Shown: positions 9,232 to 19,660 of the stretch, piece after piece | Numbering within the stretch: position 1 is the stretch's first letter | Layout of the letters: every line of letters begins with the position of its first letter | Assembly (NCBI GenBank): GCA_049999725.1 | Contig: JBNGIS010020676.1 | Location: forward strand, 1 to 30,586 | Direction: 5' to 3' | Length of the DNA stretch: 30,586 nt | From: Haplomitrium mnioides | Lineage: Eukaryota; Marchantiophyta; Haplomitriopsida; Calobryales | The notes under the pieces: generated by a model | Database searches by the model: none | Seen by the model: only the letters and a program-made list of their open reading frames with translations | Told to the model about the DNA's origin: nothing | Translations under genes and position numbers: made by a program

Positions 9232-9438
9232 CAAGACCTTGATGAGAACAAATTGAGGGAAGAAAGCCAAAGCCAAGCTAGAGAAGAGAGGTTACTGAAG
9301 CAAGCTGCAGCCAACCTTCAATATTGGGAAGCTCATAGGGAATCGAGACAGTTATTAGAAAATCATTGGTTAGGACAAATTGGGAGTGGAGAAAGGAGTG
9401 TTCCCTTCAATAGTCCAGTTCAGGAGCTTAGGTCATGA
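9232..9438 (+). pseudogene. Gag-leader-like coiled-coil ORF downstream of the tRNA-Asp PBS
   Basis: A 69-codon open stretch, stop to stop, with no good ATG. It is rich in Glu, Gln, Arg, Ala and Leu (REESQSQAREERLLKQAAAN), predicted to form a helix or coiled coil, and ends QELRS at a TGA. Its place about 350 bases after the PBS suits the start of an Athila/Tat gag. No capsid block follows; sequence after 9440 has stops in all frames. Confidence 0.35.
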
Positions 9439-9750
9439 ACACCCCCTTACACTTGTGAGAGCATAGTTCCTGACAGAAGGTCAGAAACTGCTTGAAGGAG
9501 TTCTCTTCTGCGCGGTGGAGTGAGAGGGAAATGGTAAAGCTTCACATTTTGGGCTAATAAGTGTAAAGTTGTCAAAATATAAGGATCAGAGGATATTTTT
9601 GGGATGTAGTTGAAAAGGAGAGAAGACTGATCTACAAGGAAGTTGGTCTTTCTCATTGAAGAAATTTTTTTTTTTTGGTTTTGTTTTGTTTTGTAAAACT
9701 AACCTAAGTGTTGAGAGCCAGCCAACCTCTATCTATTTATTTCTATTATA
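9439..9750. other. No gene seen; T-rich spacer
   Basis: Stops in all frames. A T13 run and three GTTTT units lie at 9666-9695. Nothing else recognisable. Confidence 0.5.
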
Positions 9751-11200
9751 TGTGTTGATGGACAACTTGCCCAAGAGCCAGGTGAAGAGTATCGATGGAT
9801 GCCAGTAACCGGAACTAGGTCCGTCCAGGGGTAGGGAAGATAAGCGGTGGCCTTACACCCATGTGGGGCTGCCTCTCGAAAAGAAGGAAGTGTGAATTGC
9901 TTATATAGTGCTTCTAAGTTATTAGGAAGTACTTATGGGATATCTGGAGGTGACTGGGGAAGGCCACCTGTTACGAAGCGTTCGAGTGAGAGCTGGTTGG
10001 ATCACGGTTGGGAATCTGCATCAATGGAGATTTGCAAGTGCTATGCGGTGTAGATTCGCAGGAATGGTGCAATTTTGCCCCATATTGAGAACAGGTTGGA
10101 TAGGAAAAACGAATGTAATGATTGTTCTTTGGAATTGAATTTTGATGTTGACTCAAAAATAGCAGTTTGCTGGCGCAATTGGTGGTGGGATGAAGTTCGA
10201 GGAATGTGCAAAATTGGAGATACATTGGGGTGTTAATGTAACGAGGAGTTGTGATGAAGTTAAAGGGAAACGTGAAGAATATAAATGAGAACCTTGATTC
10301 AACTCTTGAAGTTGAATATAAGATTGAATTTCAAAAGGAGCTAGATACCGTGGTGAGATTTGAAGGCCCTCCTGCGAAGAAGTCATGCGCGAGAAGCTAT
10401 GTGCTAATTGAATAAAGTGAACAATCAACCTAACGCTGGAGAGAGTGGAAGATTTTGTTGCGCCGAGTGAGGATCCTGTGTCGAATCAGTCCGACAAAGA
10501 GAAATTCTACGGCGCTGGAGTAAGTCTGAGGAAGTAGTATGCTACGCAGAAGTATAATCTGTGTGCTCTAGTCTGAGGAATGCCATGGAATGAAGAAAGG
10601 GTTGACCAGCATTGAAGATCCTTCTGAAGAAATCGAATATTGTGACAAATTTTAAAGGAATGAATCCGCGTTGAGTGATTTCTGCTATGATGAAGTGAAA
10701 TAAGAAGAACAAAGATACTTGGAGAAATTGATCTATGGAGAATCAAATTGAAGGTCTGTTGTGAGATGGAAATCAAACGAGCTACTGTGCGAACTATTTG
10801 AATCGGAAGGAATTAAATTTTAAAAGGAATAAGTAAGATTTGAAAGTGAGCGGAATAAGATCTAAAGGGTCCGTGAGTCCAAAGAAGGCGTCGGAACCAC
10901 GTCTTCCGTTGTGAGGTACCCCGGTTAAGAGAGTTCCGATGAGTGTCCGTGTGGGGATCTGAAGTGGAGATCCCCAGGTAAGTTGGTTCCAAGTGGGGAT
11001 CCCCGGTTAGGAAGGTTCCGTTTTGAGGTGTTCGACGGAAGTACAATTGGTGAAATAGCAATGAAACGAAGCGGTGATTTGTTGGCACTCTGTACAATAA
11101 GGATTGTTGTGGAAGAGCGAGCGAGGAGAGAAGTTTAAAGGGCGAATCGGTGATTTATCATGGTTTTACTGTGGAAGACAAATCGAAAGTTTGAAAAGTT
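9751..11200 (+). repeat. LTR/UTR-like non-coding block with partial match to the R2 start
   Basis: At 9764-9920 the sequence 'GGACAACTTGCC ... GATAAGCGGTGGCCTTACACCC ... TTGCTTATAT' parallels 21302-21450 'GGACAGCTTGCA ... GATAAGCAAGTAGCTTCACACCCC ... TTGCTTATAT'. Between 10910 and 11025 there are three GC-rich units ending 'GGTTA...GTTCC', each with a GTACCCC or GATCCCC core. No protein similarity was seen; short minus-strand frames (for example 10153-10428) look incidental. I read it as part of an LTR or leader of the same broad Gypsy family. Confidence 0.35.
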
Positions 11201-12560
11201 GTCACTCCCCTGTTTCCAGTCTTAACCCTCACATTCCCCTTTTTGGATGCAGATGAAGACAAATTGTGGGCTTTCAGGTTCTTTTCTGAGATGGCCCCTT
11301 GCCAGTTATTGTTTTGAGGCTTTAAGGATTCTCTCTTTCCTTATTAGCCTTTGGTTCACCACTCACTCTCTTCAAACTTCACTCAAATCATTCATGTACA
11401 ACTGATTCACCACACCCAGTCTTCCTTGTGCAATTCTTTCTATGTATTCCAAGGACCCAAAACTTGAGGCCCTGTCACCTTATTTGTGATTGGGGCAGTA
11501 AGATGTTGTGTCCTGCACCAAGCAACAATTACAGAGGTCTGGACTTCCCCTCTTGGGTTTGTCACAGAACTAGTACCACAGATCCTTGCTATTCTAATAT
11601 GAATGAATCACAAATCTATATACAAGATTATAAACAGAGAACATTTCCCCTTATGATCAATTAGCTGTCATGGGGACTGGACTCCCCCTTCCGAGCTGTC
11701 TCAAGGTCTACTCAACTGTTCTGATAGATTTTACTCTACTATGCTGAGTGAACTTAAATGAAAATTGAGAATTCAACTATACTTCAATACACCAACTATT
11801 TACACTATATATTGTAATGAGACACAGAGTGATTGAAGACTCTCAAGACTGATTCCACCACTGATACTTCCCTTCTCAATCTTCTCTGTCTTCCAACCTT
11901 CTCTACAATATCCAGTCACACACCCTTCTCCAGATAGTTTTTCAACTTCCCTCGCGAGAAGCCTTGAATTTACTTCCTCAGACTAGGAAGAGGATTTCTT
12001 TTAGTTCCACCTCTGGCAAAGCAGTCCCCATGACTGAATGTAATCGACTTCACTTCGAGCCTTGACAAGTCTTACTCCACAGTGCTTAGGCACTAATGCA
12101 GCCCCCTCTCTCTCGACTCCACTTGAATATTGACACCAGAGCGCACTTCGAGCACTCTGGGATGATGCGCTTGCACAGAGAAATGCAGAGACGACTCCAA
12201 ACTCCTCACTTGGCAGTCTCTCCTTAGTTCTCAGTAGGCCAAAATCCCTTCAAGAATCATGTATCGGTTCACCTCCGCTCTGGTCCACCTGCGAGGACGA
12301 GTTCACTTGGATCGCTCGATCATCTAGAGCTCCTCACTTTGCAATTTCACGACGCCATTCTAGTCCATCTCTGAATCTCTTTGGCCCTCTGGAACTAGTC
12401 CACCCGCTTCACGCAATCCCTTCATTGAATTTCCCACTCCTGCCTTACCATGTGTGATTTCTCTATTTCGAGGTCGTTCTTGCGTACTTCGATTGCATGT
12501 GCATCCTCCTTCTCTCTCGGAGTCCCTTGAGGTATACCCCCTCCATTCCATCGAGTGATC
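11200..12560. other. Non-coding, pyrimidine-rich region, possibly a reversed LTR
   Basis: No coding similarity. Motifs of type GGGGA-CTGGACT-CCCC recur (about 11533-11548 and 11670-11690), and a TATATTG/CAATATA box lies near 11808, best read on minus. This could be an LTR in minus orientation, but I could not find a matching partner, PBS or PPT. Confidence 0.25.
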
Positions 12561-13225
12561 TCCCGCCCCTGAGTGCGCTTTGTTTGAAGTCGTTAATTCC
12601 GTTAACTTCGAAAAAGGAAGTGTCGATGCGTGGCTCTAATGTTCGTTAATCCCGTTACAACGGAGAATAGGCGCGCGCCGCGTGTCTTGTCAGTTGGTCG
12701 AGAAGTGACAAGTACAACGATAACAGGGTGTCCAAGGAATCTTGCGGATAGAGATTCTGTAGATTCTCGCGGAGCCAGGTCCAAATGGTTCTTCGGAAAA
12801 GAGTTCCGAAGTGCCCCGCAGAACCCAGTCCATGGAATCTCAGCAGATTCCCTCGTAGATCCCCAAGGATCCTCTGCCCGCCACGTCATCCGCTGCACTG
12901 TCGTCCGACGCCGCCCTGTAAGGGGGTAAGCTGATCGTCGCGCTAACCCTCCTTTCCGAAGTTGACCCGCTCGCGGCCCGAGGTCTGATGAGCTCTCACC
13001 TGCTGCCACATGTCCTATGACTTTGCTCGGGGCTCCTTTAGTCGCCACGTCATCCAAAAGGCGTCGTCCGACGCCGCCCCACAAAAGGGTAGGCGGACCG
13101 TCAGCTGACTTCCTTCCGAAGTTGATCTTCAAAATCCTCTCCTCGCTTCTCAGAGCGCCACGTCGTCCAAAGGCCGCCGCCCGACGCCGCTCCACAAGGG
13201 GGTAGGCTGACCTGTGAAGGCATGA
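12560..13225 (+). repeat. GC-rich island A with degenerate tandem units
   Basis: Sharply GC-richer than its surroundings. Three units start at about 12879, 13041 and 13155 with GCCACGTC[AG]TCC and contain 'CCGACGCCGC.CC....AAGGGGGTA', most also with 'TTCCGAAGTTGA'. Unit spacing is about 160 and 115 bases. CGTTAATYCCGTTA occurs twice at 12591-12656. A 219-codon minus frame spans the island but looks like a by-product of the repeats. It shares GCGCT.ACCCT..TTT..GAAGTTGACCCG with island B (14440-14472). Confidence 0.55.
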
Positions 13226-13567
13226 GGCGGATACATGGCTTCTTCTATGTTTGAAATTCATGGCATAGTAGTTGGGGTATTTGGAGGAAGGATGTGGAGG
13301 ATTTCAACGACATTGGAGGAAATATGGTTTTTTCGGTTTTTAGAAAAATCTGTACAGACTTAATTATGTTCTTATTAGATGCATGTTAAAGCTGATATTT
13401 CATAGGTAAATAATTTATGTCAAATGTCATTAGTGACAATTTACAGAAGTGAAAAATCTGTTGTAAACCGAGAGTTATAATCGGTCAAAGGTAAAATAGA
13501 ACTATGCAGAAAAGTCAAAACAGAGAGTATTTTAATAATAGAAATTACAAATATTATTATATGAGTA

Positions 13568-13590
13568 GAAAGCTTATTTAATAAGCTTTC
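13568..13590. repeat. Perfect inverted repeat, 11-bp arms, 1-base loop
   Basis: GAAAGCTTATT, T, AATAAGCTTTC. It sits in the U3-like part of the AT-rich segment. It could be a protein-binding dyad or a chance palindrome of AT-rich DNA. Confidence 0.6.
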
Positions 13591-13795
13591 CAGCAAGGTA
13601 TAGTACAGGCGATTTGGATCAGTATCAAAGATTTTAGAGAGATTCTTCTAGAAGGACTAAAAAGTAGAAAAGACAAGAAAAACTACTTTAATCTTTGACT
13701 TGCTCTTGAGGGAATCTCGAAATATGAAAGTAGCTTTTGTAGGTAGGTACAAATTAAAGGGAATAGCTGATTAGGTCAAATGTTTTGGTCAAGGA

Positions 13796-13935
13796 AAGCT
13801 CCAAATGAGAAGCTTCTTCTTGAAAAAGTAGGAAAAAGTTAAAGCTACTTTAGAACTACTTTTGAGAAAAGCTCCAAATGAGAAGCTTCTTGAGAAAAGG
13901 CAAAGCTACTTTAGAAGATACTTTAGGAGATACTT
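13796..13935 (+). repeat. 70-base imperfect tandem duplication
   Basis: AAAGCTCCAAATGAGAAGCT occurs at 13796 and 13866, each followed by a CTTCTTGA-like stretch and AAAGCTACTTTAGAA. It lies upstream of the TATA box, so it may be a duplicated U3 element. Confidence 0.65.
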
Positions 13936-14016
13936 TAGAATTTTAAATTGAAAGGCTAGCTTTTACCTAGGGTTAAAGAATCTCTATGTTTTACTAGTGG
14001 TAATTAGCTAGACTAG

Positions 14017-14024
14017 TATATAAG
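14017..14024 (+). promoter_or_regulatory. TATA box of the AT-rich LTR-like segment
   Basis: CTAGTATATAAGGAGGGAG is a good plant TATA context, about 370 bases before the presumed LTR end. Confidence 0.45.
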
Positions 14025-14395
14025 GAGGGAGAAGAGAGAGCAAAGGAGACTTGGAGTGGCTTGAGCTTAGACTTTCATTTTCACACTTGGAGAGTTCATT
14101 CTTAGAGAGACCATTGGAGAAGCGCTTGGAGGAGCTCTTGGAGGAGTTGCCAAGAAGACTCATTGGAGGACAAGCACTTGAGGAGGGGTTTCCAATAGAG
14201 TGAGGAGTTGTGGAGAGTGAGAAAGGGTGAGAGCATGAGAGTGTTGAGAGATTTATGGAGTAAAGAGTTTGATATTGGGCAAGAGATTTTGTATTGAGTA
14301 TTTCTTTTATGTACATTCTATAGGAATTGTTGGGATTTGATGTGTGCAATCTTACTTCTATTCCCCTCTCATCTTAAATGTGCACTCAACACCAA

Positions 14396-15830
14396 AGTCA
14401 CATGAGGAGAAACCGGCGAAGCAAGTAGCTTCACAGACCGTAGCGCTGACCCTTCTTTTGAAGTTGACCCGTAGACTTTACTCTCCTTCGCCCACGTTTC
14501 CGAAACCCTCTGCGGACTCCCTGCGCTCGCCACGTCATTTGAAGAGCCGCTTCGGACTCCCTTCACTCTTTGAGTAAGAACTTGTGTCGATGTCGCCATT
14601 TCGTCATTTCGGTTCTTCGATAAGTCGTCTTTTTGATGTATCCCTTTCTCCCTCAACCGGATCGGCGCCATGTCGCCCTTCTGGCTTCCGCGGATCTTCT
14701 CTGGTCAGATCGGCGCTAAGTCACCCTTTTGTCGCTCCGTCCGTGCCCCTTCTAGTTGGCGTTCTCACGAATCCAAGTTAAGTGGTCCCCCTACGTTGGA
14801 GGACGGATCGGAACCACCTTAACCGGTTCCTTACTGATCGGATAATCGATAGATCACCTTTTCACCTCACTCGCTCTTCGTCGGCTTGTTCGGTGATTTG
14901 TTCCCTTTTCAGCTCTCCTCTGCTTTTCCTCTTGTTGAATTCCTACTAAGTCACCCTTTCGGCTTCCTTGGTCGGAACGTTGATGAATCACCTCTTCAGC
15001 ATCAAACGGGTTTCCCGTGACCGGATTCGCGCTAAGTCATCCCTTCGGCTCCCTCAACCCTTCTCCGCTCGGATACCCGATAAATCACCCTCCCGGCATC
15101 TTCCTTGCAGCTCCCCGGTTGGACTCTTCGCGGATCCCTCTTAAGTGGGGTTCCCACATCGTAAGACGGATCTGAACCCTGTTAAGTGGGATCACCACTT
15201 AGGAAGGCGGCCTCCCGCAGATCCTCGGACTCCTTGGAGCTGCCACATCTTCTTTAGAATCCCGTGAATCGCTCCGGAGACGCCACGTTTCCGTGGAATC
15301 TCGCGAGGTGTTCAAGGAACTCCACGTTTTCGCTTGGATTCTCAGATTCAAAGAATGAGTTTGATTGGCCCTTTGCAGATGCGCTCTTGCTTGCAAGATT
15401 GAGGTGTCTATCTTCCCTTGCCTTGCTCGTCCTTGTGACGATCTCACCTCCTCTTTTCATCCCCGATCCTTGCTTCCCGATTGGTGGCCGCTAACATGTC
15501 CGCGATCTGTCCCCTCTTATTTCCTTCAGATGTTTGCTTGTGAATTCGTTCTTTCTTCTCGGATCACTTCACTTGGATTGGTCATTCCCTTCTCCCTTAC
15601 TCAACTACGATCCCTGCATCCTCTTAAGGTCCACGGCTTCCCGTTGGTCTGCTTCGGATTTTGAAATGGGACCCCTCCTCTGGCTAGCGATCATTGCCTT
15701 CTTCTCATCTTTCCGCCATGATCTTGTCTTCCTCTTAGGAATCATGCACCTTGCTCTTTATTACCTGTTTGAGAGTAATCCGTGGTTCCTTAGAGACTTT
15801 CACACTTGCTAAGGATCATTGTGCCAAAAA
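14396..15830 (+). repeat. GC-rich island B with degenerate 'CGCTAAGTCACCC' repeats
   Basis: No protein recognised. Variants of 'GATYSGCGCTAAGTCACCCTTTYGGC' recur irregularly (about 14622, 14665, 14713, 14945, 14983, 15029, 15079), and 'TTAAGTGG..YCCC' with a following gap and 'GAACC' recurs near 14778, 15141 and 15182. The units have decayed to different lengths. The open frames here (for example 15365-15664, 15534-15812) have repeat-derived composition. Shared blocks with island A suggest one original repeat region split by the AT-rich segment. Confidence 0.5.
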
Positions 15831-15889
15831 TGCTTCTTATTTCTTGAATTCTGCCTTAGTGCTCCAAATCACTGGCTGACAAAAGTCGA

Positions 15890-17150
15890 AATAGCTACTT
15901 GGTGGAATTCGAAAAGTTTGAAATTAAAAGGGAGAGGAAGTGAAGAGTTAGTGAAAGTTCAAAAATTAGCATAAGAATAATTGCTAGTAATTAGTTCTTA
16001 TGGCGAGCAGAGTTAGTTTAAGTTAGTGAAAGCGAGTTGTTTAGTTTAAGAACACATTGTGAGTTGTTAGTTCTTATTTGAAACTTAGTGAAGGAAAGTT
16101 AGCATGTAGAGAAGTTAGTTAGTTTGGTTTTGAACTATTATGACTGTTATTGTCAGTTGAGCAGGACAAGGGGTACAAGCCTGTTGGCAAGTTCTTGTTC
16201 TACTAGTTGTCTTATGGTTCATGTGTGCTTCAAGTAAAGATTATGAGATTCTTATCTGTAAGGTCCCCTACTCTTGGTGGAAATTGCAGATTTAGAAGGA
16301 GCAGTTTGATGAAGGAACAATGCAATTGAAGTTAGAGTTGATTGATGAATGTTTTGCAGGTTTGCAATTGAATAACCTAGTCAGATTACATTAGAGAAGT
16401 GCATATCAAAGGGTACCTGAGTGTGTTTTGCTGGTGGGTCTGGATTTTGAAGTTCCAGATTGTGATTTGTGGGAGGTTCAGTGGCAAATCAATTCTGCTT
16501 TAAGCTTTGTTCTATTCTATATGTGTATGTGTGTTAGTTTGTTAGATCCTAAAGAGAGAACCTTCTATGATTCTCCAGTTAGTGGATACTAGTTGGTGGG
16601 TTGCAGTAGAGAAATGAGTACTCAGGATTGTGTGTACCTAGAGAATAGGTGGGCATTTCACAAATAAACAGAGTAGTGGGTGGTTGGAGGAACAATGAGT
16701 GGATATGAGATCAGGAGGATCGTTCCATAGCTGAGTTCTCATCATCAAGCTCTGGGATATATTGGGTTGGAGTGGCCTGAGTATCCAGTTTGAGGGAATT
16801 GAGGTGAAGTAATGAAGGTAGGCACTAGAGTGTTGGTTTGAGAGTTTCAAGCAAGTTGGGTAACTGGTTGCTTGGGAACTTCTCTGATACAGCTCAAGTT
16901 TTAAATCAGCATGTACATCAGCTTTCTTATCTTAAAAATGTCAGTCATACAATTTGAGTAATGCGCTTGGCTTTTGTTCTATTGTATTGAGTAGTAGAAG
17001 TGGTTTGTGTGTATGGTTTGGTGGAGAAAGGGTGGTTAGACCTAGAGTGAAGAGAGATCCATCTCTAAACTGATAGGGTGCAGTTTTAGAACTCTATAAA
17101 GAATCTAGAAAGTTGGTAAAAGTGAATTAAAAGCAGATTTCTATATAGAT
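15890..17150 (+). repeat. LTR/leader-like block R3, diverged relative of R1 and R2
   Basis: Collinear anchors with R1: GAGTTAGTGAAAGTTCAAA (15948, R1 7753) and a GAGAAGT.CATA.CAAAGGG.TAC.TG.GTGT stretch (about 16393, R1 8351). The rest has diverged. It lies immediately upstream of the second gag, as a 5' LTR plus leader would, but no PBS was found between 16450 and 17315. No coding similarity. Confidence 0.45.
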
Positions 17151-17314
17151 CTTGCGTGGTTCGATCTCTGGGTGTGCTTTTCAAGGCTGGAGTGCTACTG
17201 CTGTGCTATGACAATACATCCAATATTCATAGAAATCGGGAAGTAGGAGAGACTAGTTCATTAGCTAGGCCTTTGTTTTTGCAGACTGTAGGTTTGTTAT
17301 TTGCAGGTCCAATA

Positions 17315-18180
17315 ATGGTAGAAGAGCAAGTAGCTTAAGCTAGTAGGCTAAATCTGTTGCAGAGAAATCCTAGCAATTCTACTAGTGCTGAACTTCCTTT
17401 ATTTAGGATATCATATGATCCAAGACCTGTAGCTAATATACAATTACGTAGTCCAGACTCAGCAGGTAATTTTTCATTAATTAATACTAGTTCTAGTTTG
17501 AGTAGTAGTCCTGTCACTCCACTTGTGTTAGTGGCTTCTACACCTTCCCATTTTCCTTTCCTACGTCTAGTGAACAATAGTGTCAATATGTCAGGACCAT
17601 GACCAGCAGTTGGAGGCTCTATGGGGAAGACTAGAATGAAATATAAAGTGTTTAAAGAGAAGAAAGGAGAGGATGCGGATGCCTAGGTAAAGCAGTTTGA
17701 AAATATCAGTCAATATAATAGTGAAGATAATGACTTTTTTTGTCTGAGAATGATCAAGGCATTACTCGAAGGGAAGGCACAAGATTGGTATACATGTTTA
17801 ACGACGATATGTCCAACCTGGATTACCTTTAGGAATGCGTTGATAGCTGAATTTAGGGGAGTAGCCTACTCCACTAGATTGCTCACCAAGCTATCCAAGA
17901 TCAAAAAGAGGAAGAGGGAATCTGTGAGAAGATATACTTAGTGTTTTAAGTTGATGCAACAAAAGCTGGCTATGCCCAACAGTTCTCTTGTAGAATTAGA
18001 GTGGTATCTAAAAGGATTGAGTAAAAAAGAGAGCCGCTATGTACATTAGATGGGAGCTGCTACACTAGCTTCAGCAGTGGTTGCGACAGAAGTGTATGAG
18101 ACAACCCAACTGGTGGAGAAAGGTTCTTCTTTATCTTTTGATTCATCTGACTCCAATAAAGGTAGGAGGAATAGCAGAAG
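17315..18180 (+). pseudogene. Gypsy-2 gag, one frame with nonsense codons
   Basis: ATG at 17315, then one frame throughout with stops at 17336, 17600, about 17684, 17939 and 18047 and no frameshift. The capsid block includes MIKALLEGKAQDWYTCL (17750), LIAEFRGVAYSTRLLTKL (about 17850) and WYLKGLSKK, typical of plant Gypsy gag ('L.g.A..W......W..l...f...f......'). A Ser/Asp stretch and RRNSRRRR end it. No zinc knuckle is reached. From about 18165 the sequence becomes the RNase H-integrase linker of pol in another frame, so PR, RT and RNase H are deleted. Confidence 0.8.
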
Positions 18181-18774
18181 AAGGAGAGTGGGATGAGTTC
18201 CCTAATGAACTACTATTTGCAGCACAAGGTGACAGCCCACAAGAAAGTTGGTATGCTGATATTTGGGATTATTTACAACATTTAAAATTTCCAAAAGAAA
18301 AATCAGCAGAAGAGAGAGTAGTGTTTATATCTAAAGTAACCCCTTATAAAATTTTTAAAAGAGTATTGTATAAGCAGCGGCCAGATCTAGTTCTTAGACG
18401 ATGTCTAGAAAGGAATGAAGTCCCAAAGGGATGTGCGGTTATACATCTCTAGATGCGATCCTTGTTAGAGAGTGGGGAAGCCTACTGCTACTAGTCATTG
18501 GCCTCTAACTCCTATACTTTCTTTAACCCCTTTCGAGAAATGGGGGATAGATTTTGTGGGTCCTATAACTCTTGTTACTCGTACTTATAGAAACATGTAC
18601 ATTCTGGTGTGTATGGACTATGCCACCAAGTGGGTGGAGGCGCAAGCTACTAAGAATGATGATGGAGCAATAGTGGCCCAATTTCTGTTTAATAACGTCA
18701 TCACCAAGTTTGGGTGTCCATTGGAATTAGTAAGTGACAGAGGTACACACATTTTGAATGGAGAAAAAAAGTAG
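18165..18774 (+). pseudogene. Gypsy-2 integrase, N-terminal and first core part
   Basis: Starts with EEGEWDEFPNELLF and ESWYADIWDYLQHLKFP, the linker between RNase H and integrase. It continues to RPDLVLRRCLERNEVPK, then stops at 18450. The zinc-binding HHCC domain is nearly all missing: only CDPC-stop-RVGKPT (18454 on, new frame) remains of its C-x2-C end. The core follows: FEKWGIDFVGPI with catalytic Asp at 18550-18552, and LVSDRGTHI with the second Asp at 18736-18738. A TAG ends the frame at 18772-18774; the same frame continues in the next entry. Confidence 0.85.
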
Positions 18775-19433
18775 TTGACTGACTTGTACATGATTAAACA
18801 TCGAAAAACAACTCATTATAACCATAAGGTTAATAGACATACTAAAATGGTGAATGGAATTTTGTGTACAATTCTTAACAAGATTACCGCATCTCATTCA
18901 ATGGATTGGGATAAAAACATTTATTATGCATTATTGGCTTATAGAACTACTAAGAAGATAACTACAAAACAAACGTTATTTTATTTAGTTTATGGGATGC
19001 AATCTATAGTTCTAGTTGAGTGGTTTGTTCCTACATTGCAGATCAGTGAGCATGAAAGACTTCCTAATGAGGTTAGTCTTCAGTCTAGAATGTTGGATCT
19101 GATTGCATTGGAGGAGCAAAGATTGTTAGCTTTGAAGAAAACTAAAGCAATATAGCAGAACTGAAAGGAAAGGTATGACTCTAAAATAAAACTAGTCAAG
19201 ATTAAGGAAGGTGATTTAGTGTTGCTTTACGATAATAAGTACACTATTTTTTCTGGAAAGTTACATATACGTTGGATGGGTCCATATGTAGTTCAACAGT
19301 TGTTTAATAACGGATCGGTTCCGCTCGTCACCTTGGATGGGTGGAGCTGGATACACAAGTAGATGGTTCTTGAATTAAAAAGTACAACTCTCTAGAATGA
19401 GCTTACGAGGACGCTGCGCTCTAGGGGGAGCTA
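18775..19433 (+). pseudogene. Gypsy-2 integrase C-terminal part, copy 1 of a tandem triplication
   Basis: Continues the core frame: YMIKHRKTT, then NRHTKMVN where the catalytic Glu is expected. Exactly 35 codons after the second Asp the codon is AAA (Lys, 18844-18846), so the D,D35,E triad reads D,D35,K. YYALLAYRTTKKIT, the post-core LIALEEQR helix and the C-terminal GDLVLLYDNKY...GKLHIRWMGPYVV block follow, with stops at 19153, 19162 and about 19360. A polypurine tract AGGGGGAGCTA ends at 19433. Confidence 0.85.
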
Positions 19434-19660
19434 TGTGAGGGTCCACTTCAGTTGCAAGAGAAAGGAAGTAATCGAAATAGGTTTGGAGTTGTATTGATGA
19501 TAGGGTATGGAAGCGTTGCGAAATTTGATTTAGGGAAATTGAGAAGGTTAGCCATAAGGGAAATTAAATAATAATAATAAATACCTTAACAATGGATTAC
19601 AGCTTTTTAATTTATTATTGTTTGAATAAAAATAGTAAAGCTAATCTAAGCATATCAGTA
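19423..19660 (+). repeat. Polypurine tract and start of the Gypsy-2 3' LTR, copy 1
   Basis: AGGGGGAGCTA (19423-19433) fits a plus-strand primer tract; TGTGAGGGTCC starts the presumed LTR at 19434. The LTR breaks off after about 227 bases at ...AATCTAAGCATATCAG, where the integrase sequence restarts. Equivalent starts are at 20319 and 20966. Confidence 0.65.

Larger units (their letters stand above)
13226..14395 (+). mobile_element. AT-rich LTR-like segment (possible solo LTR) interrupting GC-rich islands
   Basis: An AT-rich block of about 1.1 kb separates two GC-rich islands that share sequence. It has a long U3-like part with a 70-base duplication (13796 and 13866), a TATA box at 14017-14024, then a purine-rich transcribed-type region, and ends near ...CACTCAACA at about 14391. 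No internal coding region, PBS or PPT is seen, hence 'solo LTR'. Exact TG...CA ends and a target-site duplication could not be fixed by eye. Confidence 0.45.

Noticed and set aside
12602-13261. 219-codon minus-strand ORF
   Set aside because: It overlies GC-rich tandem units, is Arg/Gly/Ala-rich with a repeated SAYPL..RRR pattern, and has no recognisable domain; the open frame follows from composition and repeats.
15365-15812. Overlapping plus-strand ORFs as membrane proteins
   Set aside because: Leu/Phe/Ser-rich composition follows from pyrimidine-rich repeats; no domain or start context.
14396-15830. Organelle or bacterial insert because of high GC
   Set aside because: No rRNA, tRNA or conserved gene is readable and the sequence is made of degenerate repeats.
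17155-17170. Pol III B-box-like GGTTCGATCTC (SINE or tRNA)
   Set aside because: No convincing A box, cloverleaf or A-rich tail nearby; a chance match.
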